Source of the DNA: Nonomuraea deserti
GTDB lineage: Bacteria > Actinomycetota > Actinomycetes > Streptosporangiales > Streptosporangiaceae
Assembly: GCF_004348685.1 (NCBI RefSeq)
Contig: NZ_SMKO01000081.1
Coordinates: forward strand, 1-39,767
Length of the DNA stretch: 39,767 nt
Reading direction: 5' to 3'
A program made the position numbers and the translations under genes. The notes beneath the pieces were generated by a model, which saw nothing but the letters and a program-made list of their open reading frames with translations, was not told the DNA's origin and searched no databases. Of this stretch, positions 14,214-21,997 are shown one piece after another. Position 1 is the first letter of the stretch. Each line of letters opens with the position of its first letter.

Positions 14214-15410
14214 TCAGAGCAGGGCGCCCGCCCGGCGGAGTCGCCGCTCGCGGAGGGCGAGCAGCGGCGGCAGGCCGAGCTGCGCGGCGATGTAGACGGC
14301 CACGGCCAGCGCCTCCCAGAAGCCCGCCGAGCCGATCGCGCCGCCGGCGAACTGGGCGACGCCCCAGCCGCCCAGCGAGATCATGAGCGGCAGCACCACC
14401 GTGACCAGCATCCAGGCCATGACGGCGATCCCGGCGACGTACGGCACCACGAACCAGCGGGCGATCTGCCGGTCCCGCTCCCCGGCCTCCGCCAGCTCGG
14501 CGCTCTCGGCCTCGGTGAGCCGGAACAGCCGGCTCTTCGCGGTGAGCCACGTCGTCCGGTAGAGGTTGTGGCAGCGCAGCGCGTTCGCCAGCAGCGCGTA
14601 CGAGTCGCTGCGGAGCGGCAGGGCGGCCCACTGCCAGACGATGCCGAAGATCAGGAAGAGCGCCACGGCGGCGAGGAAGCCGTCCACGCCGGCAGGCGGG
14701 GCGAGGAGCCGCAGCGCGAGCGTCACGGCCAGGACCACGGTGTCGACGGCCATCCCGGCCAGGTAGACGCCGTAGCGGCGGTTGCGCGGCACCGTGACGA
14801 TCTGGGTGAGGTCGGTCTCGAAGACGACGTACACGCCGCGGTAACTGACGCGGAAGATCGCCGGCACGCCGACCGCGCGCCCCGCGAGCCAGTGCCAGGC
14901 CTCGTGCACGGCGCCGAACACGACGCCCAGCAGCAGCCACGTGAACGCCGACAGCCCCGGGCTGGGCAGGAACACGGCGTCCTCCCACGAGGGGCGGAGA
15001 CCGGGCTGCGACACCAGCACGCCGAGCACGAACAGCGCCGCCGCCGCGTAGAACGACCAGGCGACACGGCCGAACAGCCGGGCCGCGGCCTTGGGGCTGA
15101 CCCCTTCGATCCACCTGATGTGCCCGCGGACCTGCGCCGTCTCCGCGGGCGGGTCGAGCAGCCCGGCGGCGGTGAGCCCTTCGACGAAATCCGTGCCGTC
15201 CACCGGCTCGCCCGCGATCTCGCCGGCCCGCGCCGTGGCCTCGGCCAGCGAGCCCGTCTCCTGCAAAGTGGTCACGAACACCGCGCCGGGCTCGGGCACC
15301 GCGACGAAGACGCCCAGCTCGGGGCGCCCGAGAATCCAGGCCTCTCCGTCGAAGGAGACCGTCAGCCGCGCGGCTCGCTCGCGCAGCCCCGCATCCACGG
15401 ACGTGGTCAT
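14214..15410 (-). CDS. PqqD-like/M50 membrane zinc metalloprotease
   Basis: A 398-residue polytopic membrane protein. Residues about 10-90 resemble a PqqD/RRE-type winged-helix peptide-binding domain (FDGEAWILGRPELGVFV and VDGTDFVEGLTAAGLL). Membrane segments follow, and the second carries H169-E-x-x-H173 in FGAVHEAWHWLAG, the zinc motif of site-2-type M50 peptidases. Further helices lie at about 205-260 and 330-385. Such putative peptide zinc metalloproteases are common in RiPP clusters and may remove the leader, export, or give immunity. It has a GGAGAG ribosome site and follows the 21-residue peptide gene, from which it is separated by an attenuator-like hairpin. It is the last gene of the thiF-peptide-M50 operon. 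Confidence 0.75.
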   Translation of the reverse strand: MTTSVDAGLRERAARLTVSFDGEAWILGRPELGVFVAVPEPGAVFVTTLQETGSLAEATARAGEIAGEPVDGTDFVEGLTAAGLLDPPAETAQVRGHIRWIEGVSPKAAARLFGRVAWSFYAAAALFVLGVLVSQPGLRPSWEDAVFLPSPGLSAFTWLLLGVVFGAVHEAWHWLAGRAVGVPAIFRVSYRGVYVVFETDLTQIVTVPRNRRYGVYLAGMAVDTVVLAVTLALRLLAPPAGVDGFLAAVALFLIFGIVWQWAALPLRSDSYALLANALRCHNLYRTTWLTAKSRLFRLTEAESAELAEAGERDRQIARWFVVPYVAGIAVMAWMLVTVVLPLMISLGGWGVAQFAGGAIGSAGFWEALAVAVYIAAQLGLPPLLALRERRLRRAGALL

Positions 15411-15440
15411 TCTCTCTCTCCATGATCGGGTACGGCATGG

Positions 15441-15479
15441 GCAGGGCCGCACCCCGGTGTGGCCGGGATGCGGCCCTGC
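15441..15479 (-). terminator. attenuator-like hairpin between peptide gene and M50 gene
   Basis: GCAGGGCCGCA and TGCGGCCCTGC form a perfect 11-bp stem with a 17-base GC-rich loop, 10 bases after the peptide stop codon and 30 before the peptidase start. In RiPP operons such a partial terminator keeps precursor mRNA more abundant than enzyme mRNA. Confidence 0.6.
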
Positions 15480-15488
15480 GCCCCGGAA

Positions 15489-15554
15489 TCAGGAGTCCGG
15501 GTGGATGAGCTGCGTCAGACGGGTGTTCTCGACCCGCTTGATCTCGATCTTCAC
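15489..15554 (-). CDS. 21-residue candidate RiPP precursor peptide
   Basis: A very short frame starting with GTG at 15554: VKIEIKRVEN, then TRLTQL, ending in IHPDS. Its ribosome site GGAGGTGATC is nearly an exact complement of the 16S tail and contains the TGA stop of the upstream ThiF-like gene, leaving five bases to the GTG. An in-frame ATG at 15575 would give 28 residues but lies upstream of this ribosome site. The first half is charged and could be a leader (KIEIKRVE); the end TQLIHPDS would be the core. There is no Cys. It sits between a ThiF-like enzyme and a PqqD-like/M50 peptidase and is followed by an attenuator hairpin. I know no family with this sequence. Confidence 0.65.
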   Translation of the reverse strand: MKIEIKRVENTRLTQLIHPDS

Positions 15555-15559
15555 AAGGA

Positions 15560-16657
15560 TCACCTCCCTCCGCATACCTGGCAGGCTGGGTTGCGAGGCC
15601 ACTCGTCCTGACTCGTCGCACACCCGTGCGCGAAGTCGATGCTGAGCGGCCGGCCGGCGTACGCCGGTGGCTCGAAACCGGTCAGGTAACGCAGCACCTC
15701 GAAGGCGCCGAACGCCCCCAGCAGGCCGGCGACCGGGCCGATCCCGCGGTTGGGCTGGGGCTTGCTGACGAAGAGGCGGGTGGCGGCGATGGCGCCCGCG
15801 ATCGCCGGGTCGTCGGGGTCGTCGAAGTCGGCCGGGTTCGACGGGTCCGCGGGCACGCACGCGCGGCACGCGCTGACGCCGGGCTGCACCGACCAGACGG
15901 TCCCCGTGGTGACCGAGATGCCACCGCGGACGAACGGCACGTCGTTGAGCACGCACGCCTCGTTCACCCAGAGGTCGATCCGGTTCGGCCGGTCGATGCC
16001 CGAGGCCACCACGTCGGGCCGGGTGCGGGCGACGAGCTCATGAAGCTGCTCGGGACCCTCGACGTCGGCGTCGATCGCCTCGACCTCGACGGCCGGGTCG
16101 AAGGCCCTGACCCACTCCGCGGCCCGCTCCACCTTGCGGGCGCCGATGTCGTCCCATCGGTAGAGGTACTGGCGGGCGAAGTTGCGCGGATCCACCGTGT
16201 CGCGGTCGAGCAGCGTCATCCTGCCCACGCCGAGCCCGGCCAGGTGCGGGATCGTGTTGGAGTTGAGCCCGCCGGTGCCGAGCACCAGGACGTGCGACTC
16301 GCGCAGGCGCCGCTGCAGGTCCTCGCGGCTGCGGCCGAGCGTGCTGAACGACTCGAAGAAGGCCAGATTGCTGAAGTAGCGCTCCGCGGCGGCGGGTTCC
16401 AGGCGGCCGAGCCGGTCGCCGTCCTCCAGCAGGCTCACGTCGTCGAACGCCGCGACGGCACCCTCCACGTCCGCCACGTCTAGCGACAGCTCGTCCGCGA
16501 GCTCGGCGACGGTCCTGCCGCCCTCGCCGAGCAGCGCGAGGAGTTTCTCCACCGTGCCGTCGGGGTCGGACAGGACCAGCTGGTCGCGGGGGTCGTACAC
16601 CAGCCGCAGCTCATCCCCGACCCGCTCCCACGCGATGTCCTTGAGTCGTGGCCTCAT
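15560..16657 (-). CDS. RRE-like domain fused to E1/ThiF-type adenylating enzyme
   Basis: A 365-residue protein. Residues about 1-95 look like a PqqD/RRE winged helix (DGTVEKLLALLGEGGRTVAEL, then ELSLDVADVEGAVAAF). The rest is an E1-like fold: the nucleotide loop VLGTGGLNSN (127-134), LLDRDTVDPRNFARQ with Asp151, Asp153, Asn159 and Arg162, Lys175, and a zinc site from Cys264/Cys267 (CRAC) and Cys359/Cys362 (CQVC). All key residues for ATP use are present. MccB of microcin C and PaaA of pantocin are relatives that adenylate or cyclise short ribosomal peptides. Here the product is probably a modified form of the 21-residue peptide encoded directly downstream. It may be under control of the divergent SARP. 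Confidence 0.78.
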   Translation of the reverse strand: MRPRLKDIAWERVGDELRLVYDPRDQLVLSDPDGTVEKLLALLGEGGRTVAELADELSLDVADVEGAVAAFDDVSLLEDGDRLGRLEPAAAERYFSNLAFFESFSTLGRSREDLQRRLRESHVLVLGTGGLNSNTIPHLAGLGVGRMTLLDRDTVDPRNFARQYLYRWDDIGARKVERAAEWVRAFDPAVEVEAIDADVEGPEQLHELVARTRPDVVASGIDRPNRIDLWVNEACVLNDVPFVRGGISVTTGTVWSVQPGVSACRACVPADPSNPADFDDPDDPAIAGAIAATRLFVSKPQPNRGIGPVAGLLGAFGAFEVLRYLTGFEPPAYAGRPLSIDFAHGCATSQDEWPRNPACQVCGGR

Positions 16658-16710
16658 CGGTGCATCAGCCAATCTCTGAGATGATGTGGCAGGACTGTGG
16701 CATCCGGCCG

Positions 16711-16732
16711 CATGGATCCCGCATGGATCGCG
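16711..16732. promoter_or_regulatory. 11-bp-period direct repeats, likely SARP site
   Basis: CATGGATC occurs at 16711-16718 and 16722-16729, exactly 11 bp apart, and a weaker CATCCGGC lies at 16701. SARP/AfsR proteins bind heptamer direct repeats with an 11-bp period beside the -10 of their targets. Read towards the thiF-like gene the repeat is GATCCAT, followed some 9-15 bases on by a weak CACAGT. The site lies in the only gap between the SARP gene and the operon. Confidence 0.55.
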
Positions 16733-16744
16733 CCTGGAGGGAAA

Positions 16745-19700
16745 TTGATCTTCGGGAGAGCCACGGCTGGCGTCGGCCGTGTGCCCGGGGTCCGTTTCCT
16801 CCTCCTCGGCCCGCTGGAGGCCGCCGTCGACGGCCGGGCCGTCCACCTGACCGGCAGGCAGCGTGCGCTGCTCGCGGCGCTGCTGCTCGACGCCGGCCAT
16901 GTGGTGTCCGTGGAACGGCTGGCCGACCGCCTCTGGGGCGACGGGATCCCGCCCTCCGCCCCGGCCAGGGTCCGTGCCCTGATCACCGAGCTGCGCAGGG
17001 CGCTCGGCGCTCACGGCCAGGACGTGATCGTCACCAGAAGCCCGGGATACCTGGTCCGCGCCCCCGCGACGGACATCGCCGAGCTGGCCTCCCTGGTGGG
17101 GCAGGGGCACCGTGCGGCAGAGGACGGCCGGCACCCGGAGGCGGCCGCCCGGTACGACGAGGCGCTGGCACTGTGGCGCGGCGACCCGTACCAGGATCTG
17201 GCCGGCCCCGTCGCCCACGCCGAGCGGCACCGGCTCGAGGAGCTCAAGCACGAGGCAGCCGAGGGCCGCGCCGCGGCCCTCGTGGAGATGGGCAGAGGGC
17301 AGGCGGCCGTCGCCGGCCTGACGCGACTGCTGGCCGAGGTGCCGCTGCGCGAGCGGCCGCACGGCCTGCTCATGCGGGCGCTCGCCGGCGGCGGGCGGTT
17401 ACCCGACGCGCTGGAGGTGTACCGCGGCTTACGCGCCCGGCTCGTCCGCGAGCTCGGCGTGGAGCCGAGCGGCGAGCTGCAGCGCCTCCACCAGCGCCTG
17501 CTGGCAGGCGAGCCCGCCACGGATCCGCCTGCGGGGCCGCCCGCCGGTCCGCCTGCGGGGCCGCCTGCCGACCCGTCCGCCGACCCGTCCGCAGGGTCGC
17601 TCGTGGGACCGTCCGCCGGGCCGCCCGCCGACCCGTCCGGGGAGTCGCCCGCGGTGCCGGTGCCGCGCCAGCTGCCGCCCCTGCCCAGGGGCTTCGTCGG
17701 CCGCGCGGAGGAACTGCGGCGCATGGACGCCGGCCGGGTGACGCTGGTGGTGGGCCCGGCCGGGGTCGGGAAGACCGCGCTCGCCGTCCACTGGGCGCAC
17801 CGGGCGGCCGCCGGGTTTCCCGACGGGCAGCTGTTCGTCGACATGCGCGGCTTCGACCAGCGCGAGCCGATGACGTTGCCGGAGGCGCTGCGCCTGCTGT
17901 TGCAGGGGCTCGGCCAGGCCGCCAAGGACATCCCCGTCGAGCTGGACGCCCAGATCGCGCTTTACCGCTCGCTCCTGGCGGGCCGGCGCGTCCTGGTGGT
18001 GCTGGACGACGTCGCCGCACCCGAGCACGTCCGTGCGCTGCTGCCCGGCGACCCCGGCTGCCGCGCCGTCATCACCAGCAGGAACCGCCTCGGCGGCCTC
18101 GTCACGCTGGACGGGGTCGAGCGGGTCACGCTCGACGTCCTGGACCAGCGGGAGGCCCTGCGGCTGATCGCGCACGGCATCGGCGAGGAGCGCCTGCGCC
18201 GCGAGCAGGAGGCCGCGGCCGAGCTCGTGGCGCTCTGCGACCGGCTGCCGCTCGCGCTCTCCATCGCCATGTCCTGGATCGGCGACCACGAGCACCGGAT
18301 GATCGGCCACTACGTGCGCGAGCTGGCAGACCGGGGACGGCTGGTGCGCCTGCGCGTGGACGGCGACGAGAGCGTCGCCGTGCAGGCGGCCCTCGATCTG
18401 TCGCACCAGGCGCTGCCGCCTCCCGCGCGGCGGATGTTCCGCCTCCTCGGCGTGGCGCGGGGCGCCGCCATCTCCGCCGACGCCGCCGCCGCCCTGGCCG
18501 GGACGGGCCGGGAGCACGCGGAGGACCTCCTCGGCGCGGCGGTGCGCATCCACCTGCTCAAGGAGACAGGCCCGCGCCGCTTCGCCGCTCACGACCTGGT
18601 GGTGGAGTACGCGGTGCGGCTCACCCTCGCGAAGGATCCGCCGGAGGAGCGGCACGCGGCGGCCCACCGGCTCCTCGAGCACTACCTGCGCACCGTCGTT
18701 CGCGCCACCGCGGCGGCCGGCTTCGTGGCCCCGCGGCCGCCCGGCGACCCGGGCGGGCCCGCTGTGACGCCGACGGAGTTCGGCGGCGCGGAGGAGGCCG
18801 TCGGCTGGTTCGACGCCGAATGGGACAACCTCGCCGCCGCCGTGTCGCACGCGGCCGAGCACGGCCCGCGCCCCTACGCCTGGCTCCTCGTCGAGGCCAT
18901 GACGGACCTCCTGCAACACCGGCGCACGCACGCGGAGTGGCTGCGCCTGGCCGGCATCGCGCTGGCCGCCGCCGAGCGGGAGGAGGACCTCATCGGGCAG
19001 GCCGCGATGCGCAACTCCCTCGGGCTCGTCCGGTGGCTCATGGCCGACCTCGAAGGCGCGATGCGGGAGTACGAGCTGGCGCTGGCGCTGGCACGCAGGG
19101 CCGGCTGGGCGCACGCCGAGGCCACGGCGCTGCAGGGCGGCGGCGTGGCGCGCAAGCAGCTGGGAAAGCCGCAGCGAGCCCTTCCGCGCTACCGGCGGGC
19201 CATGGCCATCCACCGCGCGCTCGGCAACGAACGCGGCGAGTCACGCGCGCAGAACAACCTGGCCTCCGCCTACCTGATGCTGGCCCGGCTCGACCGGGCC
19301 GAGGAATGCCTGGTGGCCAATCTCCCCCTGACCGAGGCGGCCGGCGACCGGCTGCTCCAGGCGCTCACCCTCGTCAACCTCGCCCTCGTCCGCCAGAAGC
19401 AGGCCCGGTTCGGGGAGGCGCTGGAATGTCTGGACCAGGCGCTGTCCGTGGCCCGCGCCGGGGGACTGCGGTACGCCGTGGCGGTCACGTACGAGACATA
19501 CGGCTGGGTGCACCGCGACGCGGGCCGCCACGGCCAGGCCGTGGACGCGTTCGCCCAGGGCCTGGCCATCGCCAGGGAGGTCGAGAACCGGCGCTGCCAG
19601 ATCGCCTCGCTGAGCGGCATGGCCGAGGCCGAGCTGGAGCTCGGCCGGATGGACTCCGCGCTCGCCCGGCTCGAGGCCGCGCTGCGGCTGGCCGAGCGGA

Positions 19701-20098
19701 CGGGCACGGACCTGGACCAGGTGCTGCTGGGCCTGGCGGAGGCCCACTACCGCGGCGGCCGGCACGCGGACGCGCGCGACGAGGCCGAACGCGCGCTGAA
19801 GCTGGCGCAGGACGCCAACCCGCTGAACCTGCCCCGGCTGTACGGCCTGCTCGCCGCCGTGCACCTGGCGGACGGCGACACGGCACAGTCGGTACGCGCG
19901 TGCGAGCAGGCGCTGAGGCTCGCTCACCGGTCGGGGCAGCGGCTGGAGCATGCCCGTGCCCTGCTCACGCTCGGCCACGCCCGGGAACCGCACGCCCCCG
20001 AGCAGGCCCGGCGCCACTGGCGCCGTGCTCACGAGCTGTTCACGGCCATCGGAGCACCCGAGCGCCTGAAGACCGCGGCGCTGCTCGATCGGCGGTGA
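16745..20098 (+). CDS. SARP/AfsR-type regulator (BTAD, NB-ARC, TPR)
   Basis: A large pathway-type activator of about 1117 residues. The order is: OmpR-like winged helix (VRFLLLGPLE to LVRA, about 16-105), BTAD domain (to about 250), a Pro/Ala/Gly linker made of PPAG/DPSA repeats (about 255-310), an NB-ARC ATPase with P-loop VVGPAGVGKTAL (about 335) and Walker B RVLVVLDDV, and about ten TPR-like repeats from about 735 to the end. The TTG at 16745 is chosen since GGAGG lies four bases before it; GTG at 16781 would place LLLGPLE nearer the N-terminus as in AfsR, and GTG at 16697 would put the SARP-like repeats inside the gene. Divergent from the thiF-peptide-M50 operon, it is the likely activator. 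Confidence 0.85.
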   Translation: MIFGRATAGVGRVPGVRFLLLGPLEAAVDGRAVHLTGRQRALLAALLLDAGHVVSVERLADRLWGDGIPPSAPARVRALITELRRALGAHGQDVIVTRSPGYLVRAPATDIAELASLVGQGHRAAEDGRHPEAAARYDEALALWRGDPYQDLAGPVAHAERHRLEELKHEAAEGRAAALVEMGRGQAAVAGLTRLLAEVPLRERPHGLLMRALAGGGRLPDALEVYRGLRARLVRELGVEPSGELQRLHQRLLAGEPATDPPAGPPAGPPAGPPADPSADPSAGSLVGPSAGPPADPSGESPAVPVPRQLPPLPRGFVGRAEELRRMDAGRVTLVVGPAGVGKTALAVHWAHRAAAGFPDGQLFVDMRGFDQREPMTLPEALRLLLQGLGQAAKDIPVELDAQIALYRSLLAGRRVLVVLDDVAAPEHVRALLPGDPGCRAVITSRNRLGGLVTLDGVERVTLDVLDQREALRLIAHGIGEERLRREQEAAAELVALCDRLPLALSIAMSWIGDHEHRMIGHYVRELADRGRLVRLRVDGDESVAVQAALDLSHQALPPPARRMFRLLGVARGAAISADAAAALAGTGREHAEDLLGAAVRIHLLKETGPRRFAAHDLVVEYAVRLTLAKDPPEERHAAAHRLLEHYLRTVVRATAAAGFVAPRPPGDPGGPAVTPTEFGGAEEAVGWFDAEWDNLAAAVSHAAEHGPRPYAWLLVEAMTDLLQHRRTHAEWLRLAGIALAAAEREEDLIGQAAMRNSLGLVRWLMADLEGAMREYELALALARRAGWAHAEATALQGGGVARKQLGKPQRALPRYRRAMAIHRALGNERGESRAQNNLASAYLMLARLDRAEECLVANLPLTEAAGDRLLQALTLVNLALVRQKQARFGEALECLDQALSVARAGGLRYAVAVTYETYGWVHRDAGRHGQAVDAFAQGLAIAREVENRRCQIASLSGMAEAELELGRMDSALARLEAALRLAERTGTDLDQVLLGLAEAHYRGGRHADARDEAERALKLAQDANPLNLPRLYGLLAAVHLADGDTAQSVRACEQALRLAHRSGQRLEHARALLTLGHAREPHAPEQARRHWRRAHELFTAIGAPERLKTAALLDRR

Positions 20099-20126
20099 AC
20101 GGTGGTTGCGCCGGGCGGCGCTGACC

Positions 20127-20156
20127 GCGTCCGTGCGGTGCCAAACCGGCGGACGC
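20127..20156 (+). terminator. hairpin after the SARP gene
   Basis: GCGTCCG pairs with CGGACGC, with an inner CGGT/ACCG stem, starting 28 bases after the SARP stop codon. It is moderately stable. Confidence 0.45.
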
Positions 20157-20164
20157 GCCCACCG

Positions 20165-20350
20165 TCACGCCCCGGGCCGGCGCCGGCGACCATGACCCCC
20201 ACGCGACCAGGGTCCCCGGGGCCGGTGCCGCGCCAGGAGCACGGGCCCGGCGAGCAGCGCGGCGGCCAGAGCGACGATCGGCCGGCGCCGCAGGATCGGC
20301 CGGTCGGAACCCGGAGACGAGGGCACCCGCTCAATCCCGAAGTGCCTCAT
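20165..20350 (-). CDS. possible small single-pass membrane protein
   Basis: A 61-residue frame starting ATG at 20350 with AAGGTGGG a few bases upstream, 43 bases after the FAD oxidase stop on the same strand. It has a charged N-terminus (RPILRRR), a hydrophobic stretch PIVALAAALLAGPVLLA long enough for one membrane pass, and an Arg/Gly-rich tail. The composition of the tail resembles non-coding GC-rich DNA, so the gene is doubtful. No family is recognised. The gap 20099-20392 otherwise holds only the SARP terminator. Confidence 0.3.
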   Translation of the reverse strand: MRHFGIERVPSSPGSDRPILRRRPIVALAAALLAGPVLLARHRPRGPWSRGGHGRRRRPGA

Positions 20351-20392
20351 ACGTCCCACCTTATGAAGACGCCGTCCACCGGCGCGGCGCGA

Positions 20393-21691
20393 TCAGGCGG
20401 GGATGACGTGGCCGACGCGGAAGAAGCCGTCGGGGTCGTACGCGCGCTTGACCTCGCGCAGCCGCCGGTGGTCCGCCGCCGTGTACGCGGCCGCCGTCCG
20501 CGACGGGTCGGCCAGGAAGTTCAGGAACGTCCCGCCGTTCGCGTACGGCCGCAGCGCCTCGGCCAGCCCGGGAACCGGCGTGTCCACGATGGCCGAGAGC
20601 CTGGTCGCGCGGTGGCTCACCGGCCCGGCGTCCGGCCCGGGCCGGCTCATCGCCCCGCCCCAGTGCCGGATCTCCACCGTCTGGGCCTGCTCCGCCGCCC
20701 GCACCAGCGTGTCGATCACCTGGTCGGGGACGGTGTCGAACATGTCCATGTGCCGGTTGGGGGTGCCGCCCATCGCGGTGGCGGCGTACGTGGTCGTCCG
20801 GGTGTCGTCCAGCAGCGCCGGGCCCGCCGCCCGGTACAGCGGCGCCAGCAGCCGCCGCGCCTCCTCGGCCGTCCCGGCGTGCACGACCTTCAGCATCACG
20901 ACGTGCCGCCCGCGCACCGGCGCGGGCACCTCCTCGCCGTCCGGCATGCGCTTGAACACGAGTGCCGTGCTGAGCTCGTCGGGAGCGCCGTCGATCCAGT
21001 CGCGGTACGCGCCGAGCGTCTCGCCCGCCGCCTCGATCGGGAAGTACGCGAAACCGGCGTACACCTGCTCGACCGGGTGGAGCCGGAACTCCAGCGAGGT
21101 GACGACGCCGAACCCGCCGCCGCCCCCGCGCAGCGCCCAGAACAGCTCGGGGTGGCTGCCGGCGCTCGCCGTCACGTGCCTGCCGTCCGCCAGGAGGACC
21201 TCGGCCCGCACCACGCTGTCGGCCGCGAACCCGTGCCGGCGCGCCAGCCAGCCGAGCCCGCCGCCAAGCGTGTAGCCGGTGACGCCGACGGAGGGCGACG
21301 ACCCGGACAGCGGCGCAAGGCCGAACGGCGCGGCGGCGGCGACCACCTCGCCCCAGCGGGCGCCGGGGCCGACCCGCGCGACCCTGCGGGCCGGGTCGAC
21401 CAGCACCGAGGCCATCGGCGATGTCCTGACGAGGATGCCGCCGTCGCAGGGGACGTGCGTGCCGTGGCCGGTCGCCTGCACCGCGAACGGCAGCCCGTGC
21501 CCGCGTGCCGCCAGCAGCGCCGCCCGTACGTCGGCGGTGCTCTGCGCCTCGGCCACCAGCGCCGGCCTGGAGTCCACCGCGGGGTTCAGCGAGCGGCGCG
21601 ACGCGTCGTAACCGGCCTCGCCCGGCAGGTGCGCCGCCCCGGAGAAACCGGGAAGCGTGATCTCGTCCTGGATGGTGTACGGCTGGCTCAT
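20393..21691 (-). CDS. FAD-linked oxidase, berberine-bridge-enzyme-like
   Basis: A 432-residue flavoprotein of the FAD_binding_4/BBE group, which oxidises alcohols, sugars or natural-product intermediates with O2. The PP-loop region reads QATGHGTHVPCDGGILV, with His in GHGTH where BBE-type enzymes often bind FAD covalently. The second half has GVTGYTLGGGLGWLARRHG and LRGGGGGFGVVTSLEFRL. The C-terminus YDPDGFFRVGHVIP is the BBE motif. The ATG at 21691 is used because the family begins there; the frame open to 21913 is promoter. There is no signal peptide. It could act on a secondary metabolite, but no biosynthetic genes touch it. It is divergent from the siderophore-binding gene. Confidence 0.87.
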   Translation of the reverse strand: MSQPYTIQDEITLPGFSGAAHLPGEAGYDASRRSLNPAVDSRPALVAEAQSTADVRAALLAARGHGLPFAVQATGHGTHVPCDGGILVRTSPMASVLVDPARRVARVGPGARWGEVVAAAAPFGLAPLSGSSPSVGVTGYTLGGGLGWLARRHGFAADSVVRAEVLLADGRHVTASAGSHPELFWALRGGGGGFGVVTSLEFRLHPVEQVYAGFAYFPIEAAGETLGAYRDWIDGAPDELSTALVFKRMPDGEEVPAPVRGRHVVMLKVVHAGTAEEARRLLAPLYRAAGPALLDDTRTTTYAATAMGGTPNRHMDMFDTVPDQVIDTLVRAAEQAQTVEIRHWGGAMSRPGPDAGPVSHRATRLSAIVDTPVPGLAEALRPYANGGTFLNFLADPSRTAAAYTAADHRRLREVKRAYDPDGFFRVGHVIPA

Positions 21692-21753
21692 CTTCCGGCC
21701 CTTCTCTCTTGTGATCTGCGACCACTGTGCGGGAGGGCGCTTACGGCTTCTTT

Positions 21754-21777
21754 CCGTTCGCCTTACCGTCGCCCTTA
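21754..21777 (-). promoter_or_regulatory. 12-bp tandem direct repeat upstream of the FAD oxidase
   Basis: CCGTTCGCCTTA and CCGTCGCCCTTA lie head to tail, 62-86 bases before the oxidase start. They may be a regulator site; no family is assigned. Apart from these and the iron box nothing clear is seen in the 306-base gap. Confidence 0.3.
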
Positions 21778-21934
21778 AGCCAAGGGTCGTGCGGGCGTCC
21801 CCCGCGGGCATCGGGCGGCCGTCGCCACGTCCGCTACACCACCGGTCGTACGGGGAGCGTTTCCCGCTACGCCCGTACGGTGTGCACGGTTCTCCGCCCG
21901 TCCCCGGTGGCACGCGCCGGGCCGGGGTTTTCGG

Positions 21935-21953
21935 TTAGGTAAGGCTAATCTAA
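21935..21953. promoter_or_regulatory. iron box (DtxR/IdeR/DmdR type)
   Basis: TTAGGTAAGGCTAATCTAA matches the 19-bp iron-box consensus TTAGGTTAGGCTAACCTAA at 17 positions. It overlaps a likely -10 TAATAT (21951-21956) of the siderophore-binding protein gene that starts at 21998, so the gene should be off when iron is plentiful. Confidence 0.85.
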
Positions 21954-21997
21954 TATGTCGTCCACTAGGGCGTAGATTGCCGCGAAGAGGAGCATCC

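Noticed and set aside
15489..15554. Direct microcin C homologue
   Set aside because: The peptide is 21 residues and ends in Ser, while microcin C-type precursors end in Asn; no MccE- or MccD-like gene is seen.
13456..15621. 721-codon minus-strand frame over the M50 gene
   Set aside because: It is Arg-rich out-of-frame reading of the M50 gene and passes through the terminator and the WGxxGxxG gene region.
16697..16744. SARP start at GTG 16697
   Set aside because: It has only a weak ribosome site and would put the 11-bp direct repeats inside the gene; GGAGG before TTG at 16745 is better.
16648..20124. 1158-codon plus-strand frame parallel to the SARP gene
   Set aside because: It is an Arg/Ala/Gly-rich shadow in another frame; the SARP frame has all domain motifs.
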